Counted from the first letter of the stretch, positions 36,345 to 45,525 are shown. The stretch: 64,000 nucleotides of DNA from Candidatus Desulfosporosinus nitrosoreducens (GCF_030954495.1 NZ_JAVHUW010000064.1:62001-126000); one strand, 5' to 3'. Numbers and translations are program-made. The notes: generated by a model not told the origin, from the letters alone.

Positions 36345-37178
36345 CTATTTAACTTTTTCCAGCAAAGGCTCATACATCATAATCGCATGGTTTTCAGTAA
36401 TGAAATCATCGCTTATTTCACAATCCTTTTGGTCGAACATCTTGCGCTTAATTACGTTATGGCGCATGTACCCTCCCCACCATTCATGGCTGATTGAGTG
36501 CTCGCTTTCATACACCTTATACTTAAAGGGGTAGGGCTGAGTGGAGCGCCATTCACCTTCCAGTTCCTGATCTCCAACCTTAACTTTCAGTTGATAGACC
36601 TGCTGAGTATCATTTTGGATCTGAAGATCAACATAATTATAGACAACAGTCGCACCGCTCCCGAAAGGTTGTGTCCGCTTGGAATCCGGGAAGACATCGT
36701 GGGTATGCCTCCAGCGCTCCGTGACTGTTAACGGGGTGTGAAGAGTCAGCCAATAGATAAGATTGGAAAGCTGGCAAAGTCCACCGCCAATCCCATCGCT
36801 AAAGCCCCCGTTGATCAAGATCATTCCTCTCTTAAAGCCTTTGCGCTTCGTTGGCTTTCCCACAATTCGCCAGAAAGAAAAGGTTTCTCCCGGATTCAAG
36901 AGTATTCCGTTAAGCTTTTCACAAGCAAGTTTGAGATTGTTAACCTTGTTTTCCTGCAGCCACATCTCTACGTTGCGCAGCTGTCGATACAAAGGTGTTT
37001 TATGGGAGGTCACAAGAACCGGCAGTTCTTCCGCCTGATTGCCGGTTGCGTATGGTTTTAAGCGTTTGCATCGCCATTGAATGTGGCGAAGAAACGTAAA
37101 ATATAGTTTTCCTAAAAACATACGCAGATTAGAACGAGTTCTTGGTCTTGCAGAGTGAAATTTGCCTCTCGGTCTCAT
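36345..37178 (-). CDS. VanW family protein
   Basis: A 277-residue protein with the VanW core: LNPGETFSFWRIVGKPTKRKGFKRGMIL, then GGFSDGIGGGLCQLSNLIYWL, and DSKRTQPFGSGATVVYNYVDLQIQN. No clear signal peptide is present; the N-terminus is basic. VanW proteins are associated with cell-wall or vancomycin-resistance loci but have no settled function. A GGAGGAG site precedes the ATG. The gene stands alone with no van genes nearby. Confidence 0.93.
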   Translation of the reverse strand: MRPRGKFHSARPRTRSNLRMFLGKLYFTFLRHIQWRCKRLKPYATGNQAEELPVLVTSHKTPLYRQLRNVEMWLQENKVNNLKLACEKLNGILLNPGETFSFWRIVGKPTKRKGFKRGMILINGGFSDGIGGGLCQLSNLIYWLTLHTPLTVTERWRHTHDVFPDSKRTQPFGSGATVVYNYVDLQIQNDTQQVYQLKVKVGDQELEGEWRSTQPYPFKYKVYESEHSISHEWWGGYMRHNVIKRKMFDQKDCEISDDFITENHAIMMYEPLLEKVK

Positions 37179-37502
37179 TGAGAATCTCCTCCGACGCCGG
37201 AAATAAGACTATAATAGAATCAACTTCCGACTCCTCATGTCAATACTCTGTTCCTTGCTTAGCAACATCTTGCTTAATCTCCATCACTCAAGCATTCTAC
37301 ACCTTTGGAGAATATTCCTCCGCCAAGCACAGGCAATTAAAAATTAAATGCCGGAACGCTCAAAACGTTCCGGCATTTAATGACGTTTATGGTGTATTAA
37401 TCACTTAAGCAAGCTTTTAGAAAGGCAAGTAAGATGATACATAATAAAATAGTAATTGTTAATTTCATTTAAAACATCTTTCCTGTCTTCTTAAATAGGG
37501 CT
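37179..37502. other. Spacer between VanW gene and mtt operon end
   Basis: This stretch of 324 bases contains the mtt operon terminator (37338-37381) and the upstream region of the VanW gene. I see no gene in it. Confidence 0.6.
37338..37381 (-). terminator. Terminator of the trimethylamine operon
   Basis: ATTAAATGCCGGAACG pairs perfectly with its complement over 16 bp around a seven-base loop, and TTTTTAATT follows on the minus strand. It lies about 120 bases after the mttC stop. Confidence 0.85.
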
Positions 37503-38138
37503 TTACTGAGCAAATAAGCTTTTACAAAGCTCGGTGGCCGAAGCGGCATCAGGCGCATAACCATCGGCTCCGATTGTCTGGGCGAAGGCTTGCGAGACAG
37601 GTGCTCCTCCTATAATAATTTTAATCTTATCACGCAGGCCCATCTCTTCTAATGCTTGAATGACCTCCTTCATTTTGGGCATTGTCGTTGTCAGCAGCGC
37701 TGACATCGCTAAAATATCCGGTTTATGCTTCTCTATGGCAGCAATAAAATCATCAGCGGAGACGTCTACCCCGAGATCAATGACTTCCAAGCCGCCGCTT
37801 TCCATCATCATGCTGACAAGATTCTTTCCGATATCGTGCAGGTCCCCTTTGACCGTACCGATAATTATTTTGCAGGAGCTTTCGGCATCGGAGTCTGCCA
37901 GCAGAGGACGAACAATTTCCAGGCCGGCGTTCATGCTGCGGGCACACATCAGCACCTCCGGAACATACATATCGCCAACTTTAAAACGTTGTCCCACGAC
38001 ATTCATCCCCGCGATAAGTCCCTGGTTAATAATATCCACCGGAGCATTCCCGGAGGCAATAAACTCCCGAACCTGATTTTTGACTTGCTCCTCGTTGCCG
38101 GCTATAACACTTTCAGCAAGTTTGGCATAATTCTCCAT
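37503..38138 (-). CDS. mttC: Trimethylamine corrinoid protein MttC
   Basis: A 211-residue corrinoid protein with cap and B12 domain, cobalt ligand His101 in GDLHDIGKNLV. It is the last gene of the operon and directly follows pyrrolysine-containing mttB (101-base gap), which names it MttC. It accepts the methyl group from trimethylamine through MttB; the next acceptor would be an MtgA-like enzyme or a reductively activated partner encoded elsewhere. A GGGAGGG site precedes the ATG. Confidence 0.93.
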   Translation of the reverse strand: MENYAKLAESVIAGNEEQVKNQVREFIASGNAPVDIINQGLIAGMNVVGQRFKVGDMYVPEVLMCARSMNAGLEIVRPLLADSDAESSCKIIIGTVKGDLHDIGKNLVSMMMESGGLEVIDLGVDVSADDFIAAIEKHKPDILAMSALLTTTMPKMKEVIQALEEMGLRDKIKIIIGGAPVSQAFAQTIGADGYAPDAASATELCKSLFAQ

Positions 38139-38239
38139 AGAGTAGTAATCCCTCCCTTACGCAGATCAATTCTTAATTTATTTAGTTGCTTAAAGCCTGA
38201 CAATAAAATTCAGGCCCCGGATAGTTGCTATAGAAATAA

Positions 38240-39715
38240 CTATAATTTGGCAACTCCGTATTCTTTCTCCGTTTCTTCCACGATCCCTCTCAAAGCTGCC
38301 TGCACGCTTTCCGGCAGGAATGCGGGCTTATAGGTTTCCAAGATGGAAATTGCTTCCTCATAGGCCCGGTCCGTAAAACTTTTAGCACCGTACTCCAGCC
38401 ACGTTTCCCGCATGCGCCGATCAATAACCAGGCTGCGGGATTGTGAGCGCATATTCTTTAAAGTGTGTTCTTCGCTGAGGAAGTTGCCGGCGGTACCTAC
38501 CTTTTTGACAACATCCACGGCTAAGGTTTCGTCAGAGACGCTGATCCCATTAACTACTTTTTTAATCATTTTGGCCATCTCATTGTCCATTACCATTTGG
38601 GCATAATCGAAGGTAATTCCCAGTTCCAGCATGCCTGCTCCGTATATCAGGTTGGCGCCTGCCAACGCTGTCAACATTGCTGTGATGGTAAATTCATGAG
38701 AGGCCTGAGCGTCCGGAATTTTGCTGTCTACCTACCCGCCGGCCACCCAGCTCGGCAACAAGTAGTACTGAGCGAGTTTGGCAACCCCCGCGTTAATCAT
38801 CGCCAGTTCCGGAGAACCAACAGGCGCCGTCGTAAAACGCAGGTCCATTATTGTTGTCGAGCTGCCGTAAAGCACCGGCGCGCCTTTGCGGGTAAGCTGA
38901 CTTAAGACGATGCCACTTAAGACTTCGGCGTTATGAGTTAACAAAGTGCCCGCCAAAGTAATCGGTGAGGTGGCTCCGGACATGGCCATCGACAGTACAT
39001 TAACGGCAATTCCCGCCCGCGCCCCCTCTATAATCACTTCGGCGCAATGGTCTACCAGCTGCAGAGGACTCGTCGGGCAGACATTGCAGGAGAAAATCGG
39101 ACGTTCCCGCAGTTTATCCTCACCGCCTGCCACAAGGGCAGCCATTTGGAAAACCTTTTTAAAGTTCCTGCCGCCTTCAGTCCCTATAAAAACGTGTTTG
39201 GCAGTATTGTTGAAGATCACTTCGGCATTGTGCAATACTGCGGATTCCGGCGGAACATCATGGGGAGCAACAGGCCGCAGCACGGCGTCTATCTGATCCA
39301 TGGCATCACAAAAGCGGGTAATATCGGCGACATCTTGTTTCGTTGTCGGCCTGTATTCCTTGGTTTTAGGATCAATGATAGATATTCCCTCGCCAAAATT
39401 GATAAAATGCACCCTTTTGCCATCTAAGACGATATCATGTTTCGGATCGCGACCGGCCAGCAAAATAGTGCTGGGAGCAGATTGGATGGCCTCTTCCACA
39501 ATGTATTGGGGAATTTTAACGACCTTCTTCTTAAAGTCTACCGTTGCCCCTCCGGCGGCAAAAATCTCTAAAGCTTCCCGGCAAGGCACTTTAATTCCTG
39601 TATGCTCCAGAACATCAACGGTAGCACAATGAATGGCATACAACTCTTCCTCGGAAAAAGCATGGAGTCCAAAACCATCGACCTTGGACATGCCCGCAAT
39701 GACATTCGTTCTCAC
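38240..39715 (-). CDS. mttB: Trimethylamine methyltransferase MttB with in-frame amber (pyrrolysine)
   Basis: One gene read as about 491 residues with a UAG codon at 38734-38732 decoded as pyrrolysine (residue 328 from the GTG at 39715). The halves fit the family without any frameshift: WVAGG[16 protein letters not shown] spans the site, and the sequence before and after continues as one MttB. The position agrees with the pyrrolysine of methanogen MttB (about 334 in a ~495-residue protein). The enzyme transfers a methyl group from trimethylamine to MttC, the pyrrolysine ring binding the amine. GAGG lies eight bases before the GTG at 39715; a GTG at 39724 is less favoured. The gene also ends in UAG (38242-38240). 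No pyl genes or tRNA-Pyl were seen in the window. Confidence 0.95.
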
Positions 39716-39805
39716 AAGATCCACCTCGGCTTTTCTACAGAATCATTGATCAGGCTCGGAATTTTACCCTTGAGAGTATGGGATATTCGCATCTTTGCTT
39801 CCGAA

Positions 39806-41230
39806 TTAAGCACTCTTGACTTTCTGAATATAAGTTTGCAGTTGTTTTTCAATCCCGGAATCCAATAAAGTAGCCGGCGCCTGACTGAGGATCTCTTTAA
39901 ACTTCCGGTTAGCTCTCGTCACCACGTCTTCCGCTCCGGCTTTTTCCCAATCCGTATAAGAGTTCCAGTCGGAAATTGCGGGGGTCCAAATTTTGCGAAA
40001 ATCCTTAAACGTTGACGGGTGGGTGAGATAACTGCCTTCATGCCCCACTTCCTGAATAATCCCGACCGAGAGGGCTTCCTCTGAAGTGTCGATCCCTTGG
40101 GCAATGCGCCTCACTCTCTGAATAAGTTCGACATCAATGACGAATTTCTCATAGGACGTTGTCATAATCGCATCCAGAACACCCAGGCATTGAACGGCCA
40201 TATGGGCACCGCTTAAGCTGCCGAGCAAAATACTTTGCATCGTCTCGTACCCCGCTTGAGCGTCTAAGGCTTTGGAATGGGTGATGCCGCACATGGTCCG
40301 CGTCGGTAAATGATAAAAATCCAGTCCCATTTGCAGATTGGCGGTGTTGATGAGCATGGCCTCAGGGGCACCGGCCGCATAACTGGCTGCCTTCATGTAG
40401 GCCGTTGTCGAGGCCGTTGCATAAACTACCGGAGTGCCGGGGTTGACCAGCTGCATTAAGACTAAGCCGGCTAAAATTTCCGTGTTTTGCAATACCGCCG
40501 TGCCCAATAAAGAAATCGGGCCGCTGACTCCCGCCATAATGCAAGGTGCCAGCAAGATGACTTGATTGCGCTTAGCGAACTCCAGCATCGTTTCCAAAGT
40601 TTCCGGAGCATAACTTAAAGGGCTTAAAGAATTCACCAATACGGCGGCACAATGGTTATTCTGCAGAAATTGCTGTCCTCCAAAGCTGATGTCAACGAGA
40701 TCCAATTGTTCGCGAACTTGCCTGGCATTGGCACAGAAACCTATCAAGGGCTTAGCGGAGTTTTTCAGAACCTGATACATCATGTGAAGGTGTTTATCCG
40801 CTATCGGAACGTCAGCCGGGTCCACCGGGATAGTTCCTGCCAGATCAACAGCGTCGCTGGCCTGGCAAAGCTTCTGGATATTGGCATAGTCTGCCAAGGT
40901 AGCTTCGCGGCGGCCATAATCCATATCCTGGATGAAAACCGGCCCGACATTCGGCTGAATTAAAAAGCCCTCGCCAACGGTTATGGAGTATTGCGGATCG
41001 CGCCCAACCATCCTGAAGGTTTGCGGCGCAAGGGACAAAGCCTGATTTACCAAGGAACTCGGGATGTAAACTGTTTTGTTGTCAACCCGTGCTCCATGCT
41101 TCCGGAAAATTTCCAACGCCTCTTCATTTAAAAACCTGACACCCGTTTCCCGTAAGATTTTAAGAGAGGCCTCGTGAACCTTAAAAAGATCCTCTCGGGA
41201 TAAAACCTCTAATTTTGATTTGAGAACCAT
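39806..41230 (-). CDS. MttB-superfamily methyltransferase inside the trimethylamine operon, non-pyrrolysine
   Basis: A 474-residue MttB-family protein beginning MVLKSKLEVLSREDLFKVHEASL. Its core reads GVSGPISLLGTAVLQNTEILAG; the pyrrolysine-equivalent loop TMCGITHSKALDAQ uses ordinary codons. It lies between the BCCT transporter and pyrrolysine mttB (33- and 90-base gaps), with a clear AGGAGG site. It may demethylate a quaternary amine such as choline or a betaine to feed the same corrinoid protein, or convert it toward trimethylamine-like substrates; no direct evidence decides. Confidence 0.9.
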   Translation of the reverse strand: MVLKSKLEVLSREDLFKVHEASLKILRETGVRFLNEEALEIFRKHGARVDNKTVYIPSSLVNQALSLAPQTFRMVGRDPQYSITVGEGFLIQPNVGPVFIQDMDYGRREATLADYANIQKLCQASDAVDLAGTIPVDPADVPIADKHLHMMYQVLKNSAKPLIGFCANARQVREQLDLVDISFGGQQFLQNNHCAAVLVNSLSPLSYAPETLETMLEFAKRNQVILLAPCIMAGVSGPISLLGTAVLQNTEILAGLVLMQLVNPGTPVVYATASTTAYMKAASYAAGAPEAMLINTANLQMGLDFYHLPTRTMCGITHSKALDAQAGYETMQSILLGSLSGAHMAVQCLGVLDAIMTTSYEKFVIDVELIQRVRRIAQGIDTSEEALSVGIIQEVGHEGSYLTHPSTFKDFRKIWTPAISDWNSYTDWEKAGAEDVVTRANRKFKEILSQAPATLLDSGIEKQLQTYIQKVKSA

Positions 41231-41263
41231 TTGCAGTACCTCCTGAAGTTCGTCTGTTCACAG

Positions 41264-42853
41264 TTATTGGACTTCTCTCACGCCCTTTGCCTGATCCATC
41301 CCCCCTATTATCGGTGTTGGGGTTGTTTTGCTTACCCCCCAAGTTTTGCGGATATCTTTAAAGAAGGAAATCAAAATCAGAATTGTAATGAAAAACATCG
41401 GCAAAGCACCAATGATCGTTGTGGTTTGAGCGGAACTTATACCACCGACATAGGCCAAGGCGATGGCGATGACCCCGAGAACAATAGACCAGAAGATCCG
41501 GTTCCACTTCGGCGGCTCTTCTTCCCCGGAGAGTTCCTTAGTGGTAACCATCGACAAGGTATAAGTGGCGCCATTTAAGAGGGTCTGCATGGAAATATAG
41601 CCGTAAACCAGGAGAATCGCCATCATGAACCCGCCTAAAGGCAGCTGCGTCCAGATTTCTACAATGGCCCTGCCTTGGCCGTACTTGGACATGATATCGG
41701 CGATCGGCACAGTACCCTTGGTGAATACGTACATCGAGAAATTGGAAAATACGGCAAAAAAGATCCAGCTCCCGGCAGTAGCAGCCGCTAAGGAACCAAT
41801 AATATATTCTCTGACCGTTCGGCCTTTGGAAATCCTCCCTAAGAAGATGCCACATTGCAGAACCAGGGCCAAATACCAGGCCCAGTACCAAATTGTCCAG
41901 GCTTGAGGAACCCCGGATTTAAAATGAGGATCGGTATATAAGCTCATGCGGACAAAATTTTGCAGGAGCTGCCCGGCGGTATCCGTAAATGTATTAATGA
42001 TATAAGACGTAGGACCAAGTAAAAGTATCACCGCCAGGATGCCAAAGCCGAAATAGACCCGAATGTCACTTAAGTAGCGAATCCCTTTCTTAAGTCCAGT
42101 ATAGAGCAAAACGGCCATAAAAAGGGACCAGGATAAAATCAGCACGGCGTCAGACGACAGACTTTCGTTAATTCCCAAGACTTTGGTCAGCAAGCCGACA
42201 ACGGTCGGGACATTAACCCCAATGCATGTTGTTACCCCTCCCACGAAACCGATGACAAACAAAGCATCAATCAACTTGCCCAGCCAGCCTTTGCTCAATT
42301 TTCCGCCAATTAAAGCTTCACAGGCCGTACTGGGGCGAACGTCGTCCTTTTTCTTGACAAAGAAGAAGTAAGCAAAAACCAAACCAAAAATTGTGTTCAT
42401 AGCCCAGGCGGTAAATCCCCAGTGAAACATTGGGTAGGCCAAAGCCCAGGAATATGTTTCCGTGCTCATGGGTTTTAAACCAAAGGGAGGAGTTTGAATG
42501 TAATAAAAGAACTCGATTGAAGTCCAGGTTAAAACGCCTAAACCGGCAGTGGACGTAAAGATCATCCCTAACCAGGATAAAGTACTGAACTCAGGAGTTT
42601 CATTGCCTAATTTTTTCTTGGCATAGGGGCCAAAGGCAAAATAAAAGCAGAGCAGGAATAGAAAAAAAACATAAATCTCCAGAGTTCCTCCCATTTTGTC
42701 CGTTACAAGGTTAAAAGCCGATTTTAAACTGAGGGCCACATTTTTAGGCGTGCTCTGAAAAACCCAAATAACAAAGGCGGCTACAAAAATCAGCGGCGGG
42801 AAAAATACCCATGGTTCTACCTTTGACTTATTCTCCTTTGCAGTATTGATAAT
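41264..42853 (-). CDS. BCCT family betaine/choline-type transporter, start unresolved
   Basis: A BCCT transporter of about 530 residues with twelve membrane segments. The substrate-site segment WTSIEFFYYIQTPPFG and later GWTIWYWAWYLALVLQCGIFLGRIS-type sequence (about residues 280-330) carry the tryptophans of the family. The first canonical start codon in frame is GTG at 42739, but that would remove segment 1, whose sequence VEPWVFFPPLIFVAAFVIWV is encoded in frame further upstream with no ATG, GTG or TTG before a stop at 42883. The end given, 42853, is only a placement. A well-formed ATG at 42956 is one frame off. The gene heads the operon and should import the quaternary or tertiary amine used by the two MttB enzymes. 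Confidence 0.85.
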   Translation of the reverse strand: MINTAKENKSKVEPWVFFPPLIFVAAFVIWVFQSTPKNVALSLKSAFNLVTDKMGGTLEIYVFFLFLLCFYFAFGPYAKKKLGNETPEFSTLSWLGMIFTSTAGLGVLTWTSIEFFYYIQTPPFGLKPMSTETYSWALAYPMFHWGFTAWAMNTIFGLVFAYFFFVKKKDDVRPSTACEALIGGKLSKGWLGKLIDALFVIGFVGGVTTCIGVNVPTVVGLLTKVLGINESLSSDAVLILSWSLFMAVLLYTGLKKGIRYLSDIRVYFGFGILAVILLLGPTSYIINTFTDTAGQLLQNFVRMSLYTDPHFKSGVPQAWTIWYWAWYLALVLQCGIFLGRISKGRTVREYIIGSLAAATAGSWIFFAVFSNFSMYVFTKGTVPIADIMSKYGQGRAIVEIWTQLPLGGFMMAILLVYGYISMQTLLNGATYTLSMVTTKELSGEEEPPKWNRIFWSIVLGVIAIALAYVGGISSAQTTTIIGALPMFFITILILISFFKDIRKTWGVSKTTPTPIIGGMDQAKGVREVQ

Positions 42854-42869
42854 ATCTCCCCCATTCTTA

Positions 42870-42956
42870 CTAAGTGATAGCTAACTTCCAAACGATTTTC
42901 CAGCTTGAGACGCAGAGCTTCCTTGGGCTATTGTTAGGATTACTTGTTAATTGCAT
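42870..42956 (-). CDS. 28-codon leader ORF ahead of BCCT gene, or frameshifted BCCT start
   Basis: An ATG at 42956 follows TTGGAGGTGAGAA, the best ribosome site of the region. The frame opens MQLTSNPNNSP and ends at UAG UAA (42872-42867). It overlaps the in-frame extension of the BCCT gene by a few bases, one nucleotide out of phase. Either it is a leader peptide or the BCCT gene carries an indel. Confidence 0.4.
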   Translation of the reverse strand: MQLTSNPNNSPRKLCVSSWKIVWKLAIT

Positions 42957-43014
42957 TTCTCACCTCCAATTCTTTAAAACTCATCTTGAGTTAAAACCTC
43001 TTATTATTGCTGTA

Positions 43015-43033
43015 TTGCAATTTTGATACCATG
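43015..43033 (-). promoter_or_regulatory. Probable sigma-54 promoter of BCCT-mttB-mttC operon
   Basis: The minus strand reads CATGGTATCAAAATTGCA: GG, exactly ten bases, then GC, with TTGCA matching the -12 half perfectly and TGG the -24 half. It lies about 60 bases upstream of the leader ATG and is divergent from a sigma-54 activator gene. Confidence 0.75.
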
Positions 43034-43077
43034 TTTTAGTTAAATTTAAAACGTGACAATATTCGGCGAAACTAATT

Positions 43078-43122
43078 AAAAAACTTAAGTTTAAGTCATT
43101 TCGACTTAAACTTAAGTTTTTT
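43078..43122. promoter_or_regulatory. Perfect 20-bp palindrome in divergent mtt control region
   Basis: AAAAAACTTAAGTTTAAGTC and its exact complement flank a five-base loop. It lies 45 to 90 bases upstream of the sigma-54 promoter and 110 bases before the activator gene, the normal place for an upstream activating sequence. A and T runs at its ends mean it could also fold as an attenuator in a transcript from either side. Confidence 0.6.
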
Positions 43123-43238
43123 AGACTTATTTCATAGAAGGAAAATTAGTTTTAAACAGCGAATAGTAAACTTAATTTAAAGCACAATTACGTCACGGCG
43201 TTCCCTTTTTAACAACTTATCAAAGGAGTTGTTTGGAA

Positions 43239-44633
43239 TTGACGGATATTACCCCAAGTGATTTAACATGGGCTGACTTAAAAAATATCATGGACAATTC
43301 TTTTGATGAAATTTTTGTCGTCAATGCCGAGGGAACGGTTGTTTACGTAAATGAAGCCTGTGAACGACACTACGGCTTAAAGCCATCGAATGTTATCGGT
43401 AAATCCATCAATTATCTGATTAATGAAGGGTATTATTGGCCTCCCATCGCCCCTGTTGTCCTGCGCAAGAAAAAAAGACTTACTTTGGAACAGGAAACGA
43501 ATATTGGCCGTAAACTTTTAGTTACCGCCACGCCGGTCTTTAACCGGAATAATCAGATTAGCTTTATCGTTATGAACAGCCGGGATATCACTCAGATTGA
43601 AGAACTAAAAGAAAGCCTCCAGAAAACCAGCAAATTAGTGGAACAGTATGAAAGCGAAGTAAGCGAGCTGCGGCAAAAGATGCCCTTTGAGGGCTATACT
43701 TCCCATAGTAAAGCCATGAAGCTCTGTTTGGAAACGGCCCGCAAGATTGCCCGGATTGATTCCACAATCCTGATTTTAGGTGAATCGGGAACAGGTAAAA
43801 ATGTCCTGACTAAAACGATTCATTATTTAAGCAGCCGCAGAAACGGTCCTTTTCTCAGCATTAACTGCGCGGCTATTCCTGATCATTTAATTGAGTCGGA
43901 GTTATTCGGCTATTGCCGCGGCGCTTTCACCGGAGCGGATAAAGGCGGCAAAAAAGGCTTGGCCGAACTGGCCTCGGGAGGAACTTTATTTCTGGATGAG
44001 ATTGGCGACATTCCCTATGCCACCCAAGCGAAGCTGCTGCAGCTAATTCAGGAACACCAGTTTATCCCTTTGGGCGGCAATTGTCCTAAGCTGGTTGATC
44101 TTAGAATAATTGCGGCTACTAATCGAAACTTAGCCCAATTAGTCCAAGAGCAGAAATTTCGCGAAGATCTTTACTATCGGCTCAACGTTTTTGAAATCGA
44201 AATTCCTCCCTTGCGGGAAAGGCAGGAAGACATCGTGCCTTTGCTCTACTATTTTTTAAATATGTTTGACTCCAAGTATAAAACTTCCCACCAATTCAGC
44301 CCCCATGCTTTAGACATTTTGTCCGGCTATGCCTGGCCGGGCAATGTCCGGGAAATGGAACATTTAGTGGAGCGCCTCGTTGTTACAATTTCGGAAATCA
44401 CTATTGAGCCGGCACACCTGCCGCCAAAAATTCTGTCACCCCTGCAGCCAAGCTCAAATAGGGAAAACCTGTTTAGTGAGACACTGTCCCGAGGATTAAA
44501 AGCCGACGAAGAACGATTGATTATCCAGACTTACCAGGAATTAAAAAGCTCTTATAAAGTCGCGAATTCCCTCAAGATCAGCCAAAGCAAGGTGTCGCGG
44601 ATCGTGCGCAAATATAATGCCGGCTTGAAATAA
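43239..44633 (+). CDS. PAS-domain sigma-54-dependent activator of the trimethylamine operon
   Basis: A regulator of about 464 residues. A PAS domain (about 10-120, containing VVYVNEACERHYGLKPSNVIGKS) precedes an AAA+ domain with Walker A GESGTGKN, the sigma-54 contact loop GAFTGA, and Walker B GGTLFLDEIGD. The C-terminus has a short helix-turn-helix (KVANSLKISQSKVSRIV). It should bind the palindrome at 43078-43122 and open the sigma-54 promoter at 43015-43033 when the PAS domain senses its ligand. TTG codons at 43233 and 43239 both follow AAAGGAG; the second has the better spacing. It is divergent from the operon it controls. Confidence 0.93.
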   Translation: MTDITPSDLTWADLKNIMDNSFDEIFVVNAEGTVVYVNEACERHYGLKPSNVIGKSINYLINEGYYWPPIAPVVLRKKKRLTLEQETNIGRKLLVTATPVFNRNNQISFIVMNSRDITQIEELKESLQKTSKLVEQYESEVSELRQKMPFEGYTSHSKAMKLCLETARKIARIDSTILILGESGTGKNVLTKTIHYLSSRRNGPFLSINCAAIPDHLIESELFGYCRGAFTGADKGGKKGLAELASGGTLFLDEIGDIPYATQAKLLQLIQEHQFIPLGGNCPKLVDLRIIAATNRNLAQLVQEQKFREDLYYRLNVFEIEIPPLRERQEDIVPLLYYFLNMFDSKYKTSHQFSPHALDILSGYAWPGNVREMEHLVERLVVTISEITIEPAHLPPKILSPLQPSSNRENLFSETLSRGLKADEERLIIQTYQELKSSYKVANSLKISQSKVSRIVRKYNAGLK

Positions 44634-44634
44634 G

Positions 44635-44690
44635 CAAAAAAGTTACTCTGGATTCTCAGCAACCTGAGTTATCTGAAGTAACTTTTTTTG
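44635..44690 (+). terminator. Terminator of sigma-54 activator gene
   Basis: AAAAAGTTACT pairs with AGTAACTTTTT, with an inner CTCAG/CTGAG hairpin, and seven T follow directly after the stop at 44633. Confidence 0.88.
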
Positions 44691-44751
44691 CATTGGGAAA
44701 AGTCACGCCGGATTCCGCCTTAACTTGCTCTCCATAGTTTACCCGCTGTCC

Positions 44752-45525
44752 TCAAAGGACTAATTCAGTTTCATTGGTAATTTGCTGTCTTAATTTAAGA
44801 AAGGCCAGATCTGTAAATTCCCTGGGGCGGGGAAGATCAACCTTGTAAATTTTATGCATTCTGCCCGGCAATTTCCCCTCCAGAACAATAATGCGGTCTC
44901 CCAGGTAAATCGCCTCGTCAATATTGTTGGTGACAAAACAAACCGTCTTCTTTTCAATTTCCCAGATCCTGGAGGTTTCTTGTTCCATTTGCATACGGGT
45001 TTGAGCGTCCAATTGGCCAAAAGGTTCATCCATCAGCAGGATTTCCGGGTCATTCGCCAAGGCCCGGGCAATGCCTACACGCTGCTTCATGCCGCCGCTT
45101 AACTGATGCGGAAAGGCCTTCTCAAAACCTCTCAGGCCAACCAGATCAATATAGTGATTCGTAATTTCTTTTCTCTCCTGTTTCTTCAGACCTTTTAATT
45201 TAGGACCCATTTCCACATTGCCAAAAACGGTTTTCCAGGGAAACACCATATAACGCTGAAATACGATCCCCACATGCCTGCCCGGCCCGGTCACTTCCTT
45301 ATTTTCCACGAATATTTTGCCCGTCGTCGGTTTCTCCAAACCGGCGATCATTCTAAACAAGGTTGTCTTGCCCGATTGTCCGGGACCGAGGATTACGACA
45401 AACTCATTCTCACGAATGGTCAAATCCATTTTCTCCAGAACGGGCAGTTCCTTGCCCTGCTCGTAAAATGACTTGCTTACATTCTGACATTCGATCTTCA
45501 CCTTTAATTCAGGTCTGTTTTCCAT
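44752..45525 (-). CDS. NitT/TauT-type ABC transporter ATPase, second copy
   Basis: A 257-residue ATPase with Walker [10 protein letters not shown], signature [15 protein letters not shown] and Walker [14 protein letters not shown], and the ending of SsuB/TauB-like proteins. The ATG at 45525 follows AAAGGTGG; a GTG at 45537 is less favoured. The start lies inside the end of the preceding permease gene (22-base overlap), so translation is coupled. It supplies energy for the importer of aromatic, sulfonate, nitrate or amine-like compounds; the substrate is not evident. Confidence 0.92.
   Translation of the reverse strand: MENRPELKVKIECQNVSKSFYEQGKELPVLEKMDLTIRENEFVVILGPGQSGKTTLFRMIAGLEKPTTGKIFVENKEVTGPGRHVGIVFQRYMVFPWKTVFGNVEMGPKLKGLKKQERKEITNHYIDLVGLRGFEKAFPHQLSGGMKQRVGIARALANDPEILLMDEPFGQLDAQTRMQMEQETSRIWEIEKKTVCFVTNNIDEAIYLGDRIIVLEGKLPGRMHKIYKVDLPRPREFTDLAFLKLRQQITNETELVL

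Noticed and set aside
38240-39715. Reading the mttB locus as two separate genes or a pseudogene split by a stop codon
   Set aside because: The frame is continuous, the amber codon is at the pyrrolysine site, and both halves are well conserved.
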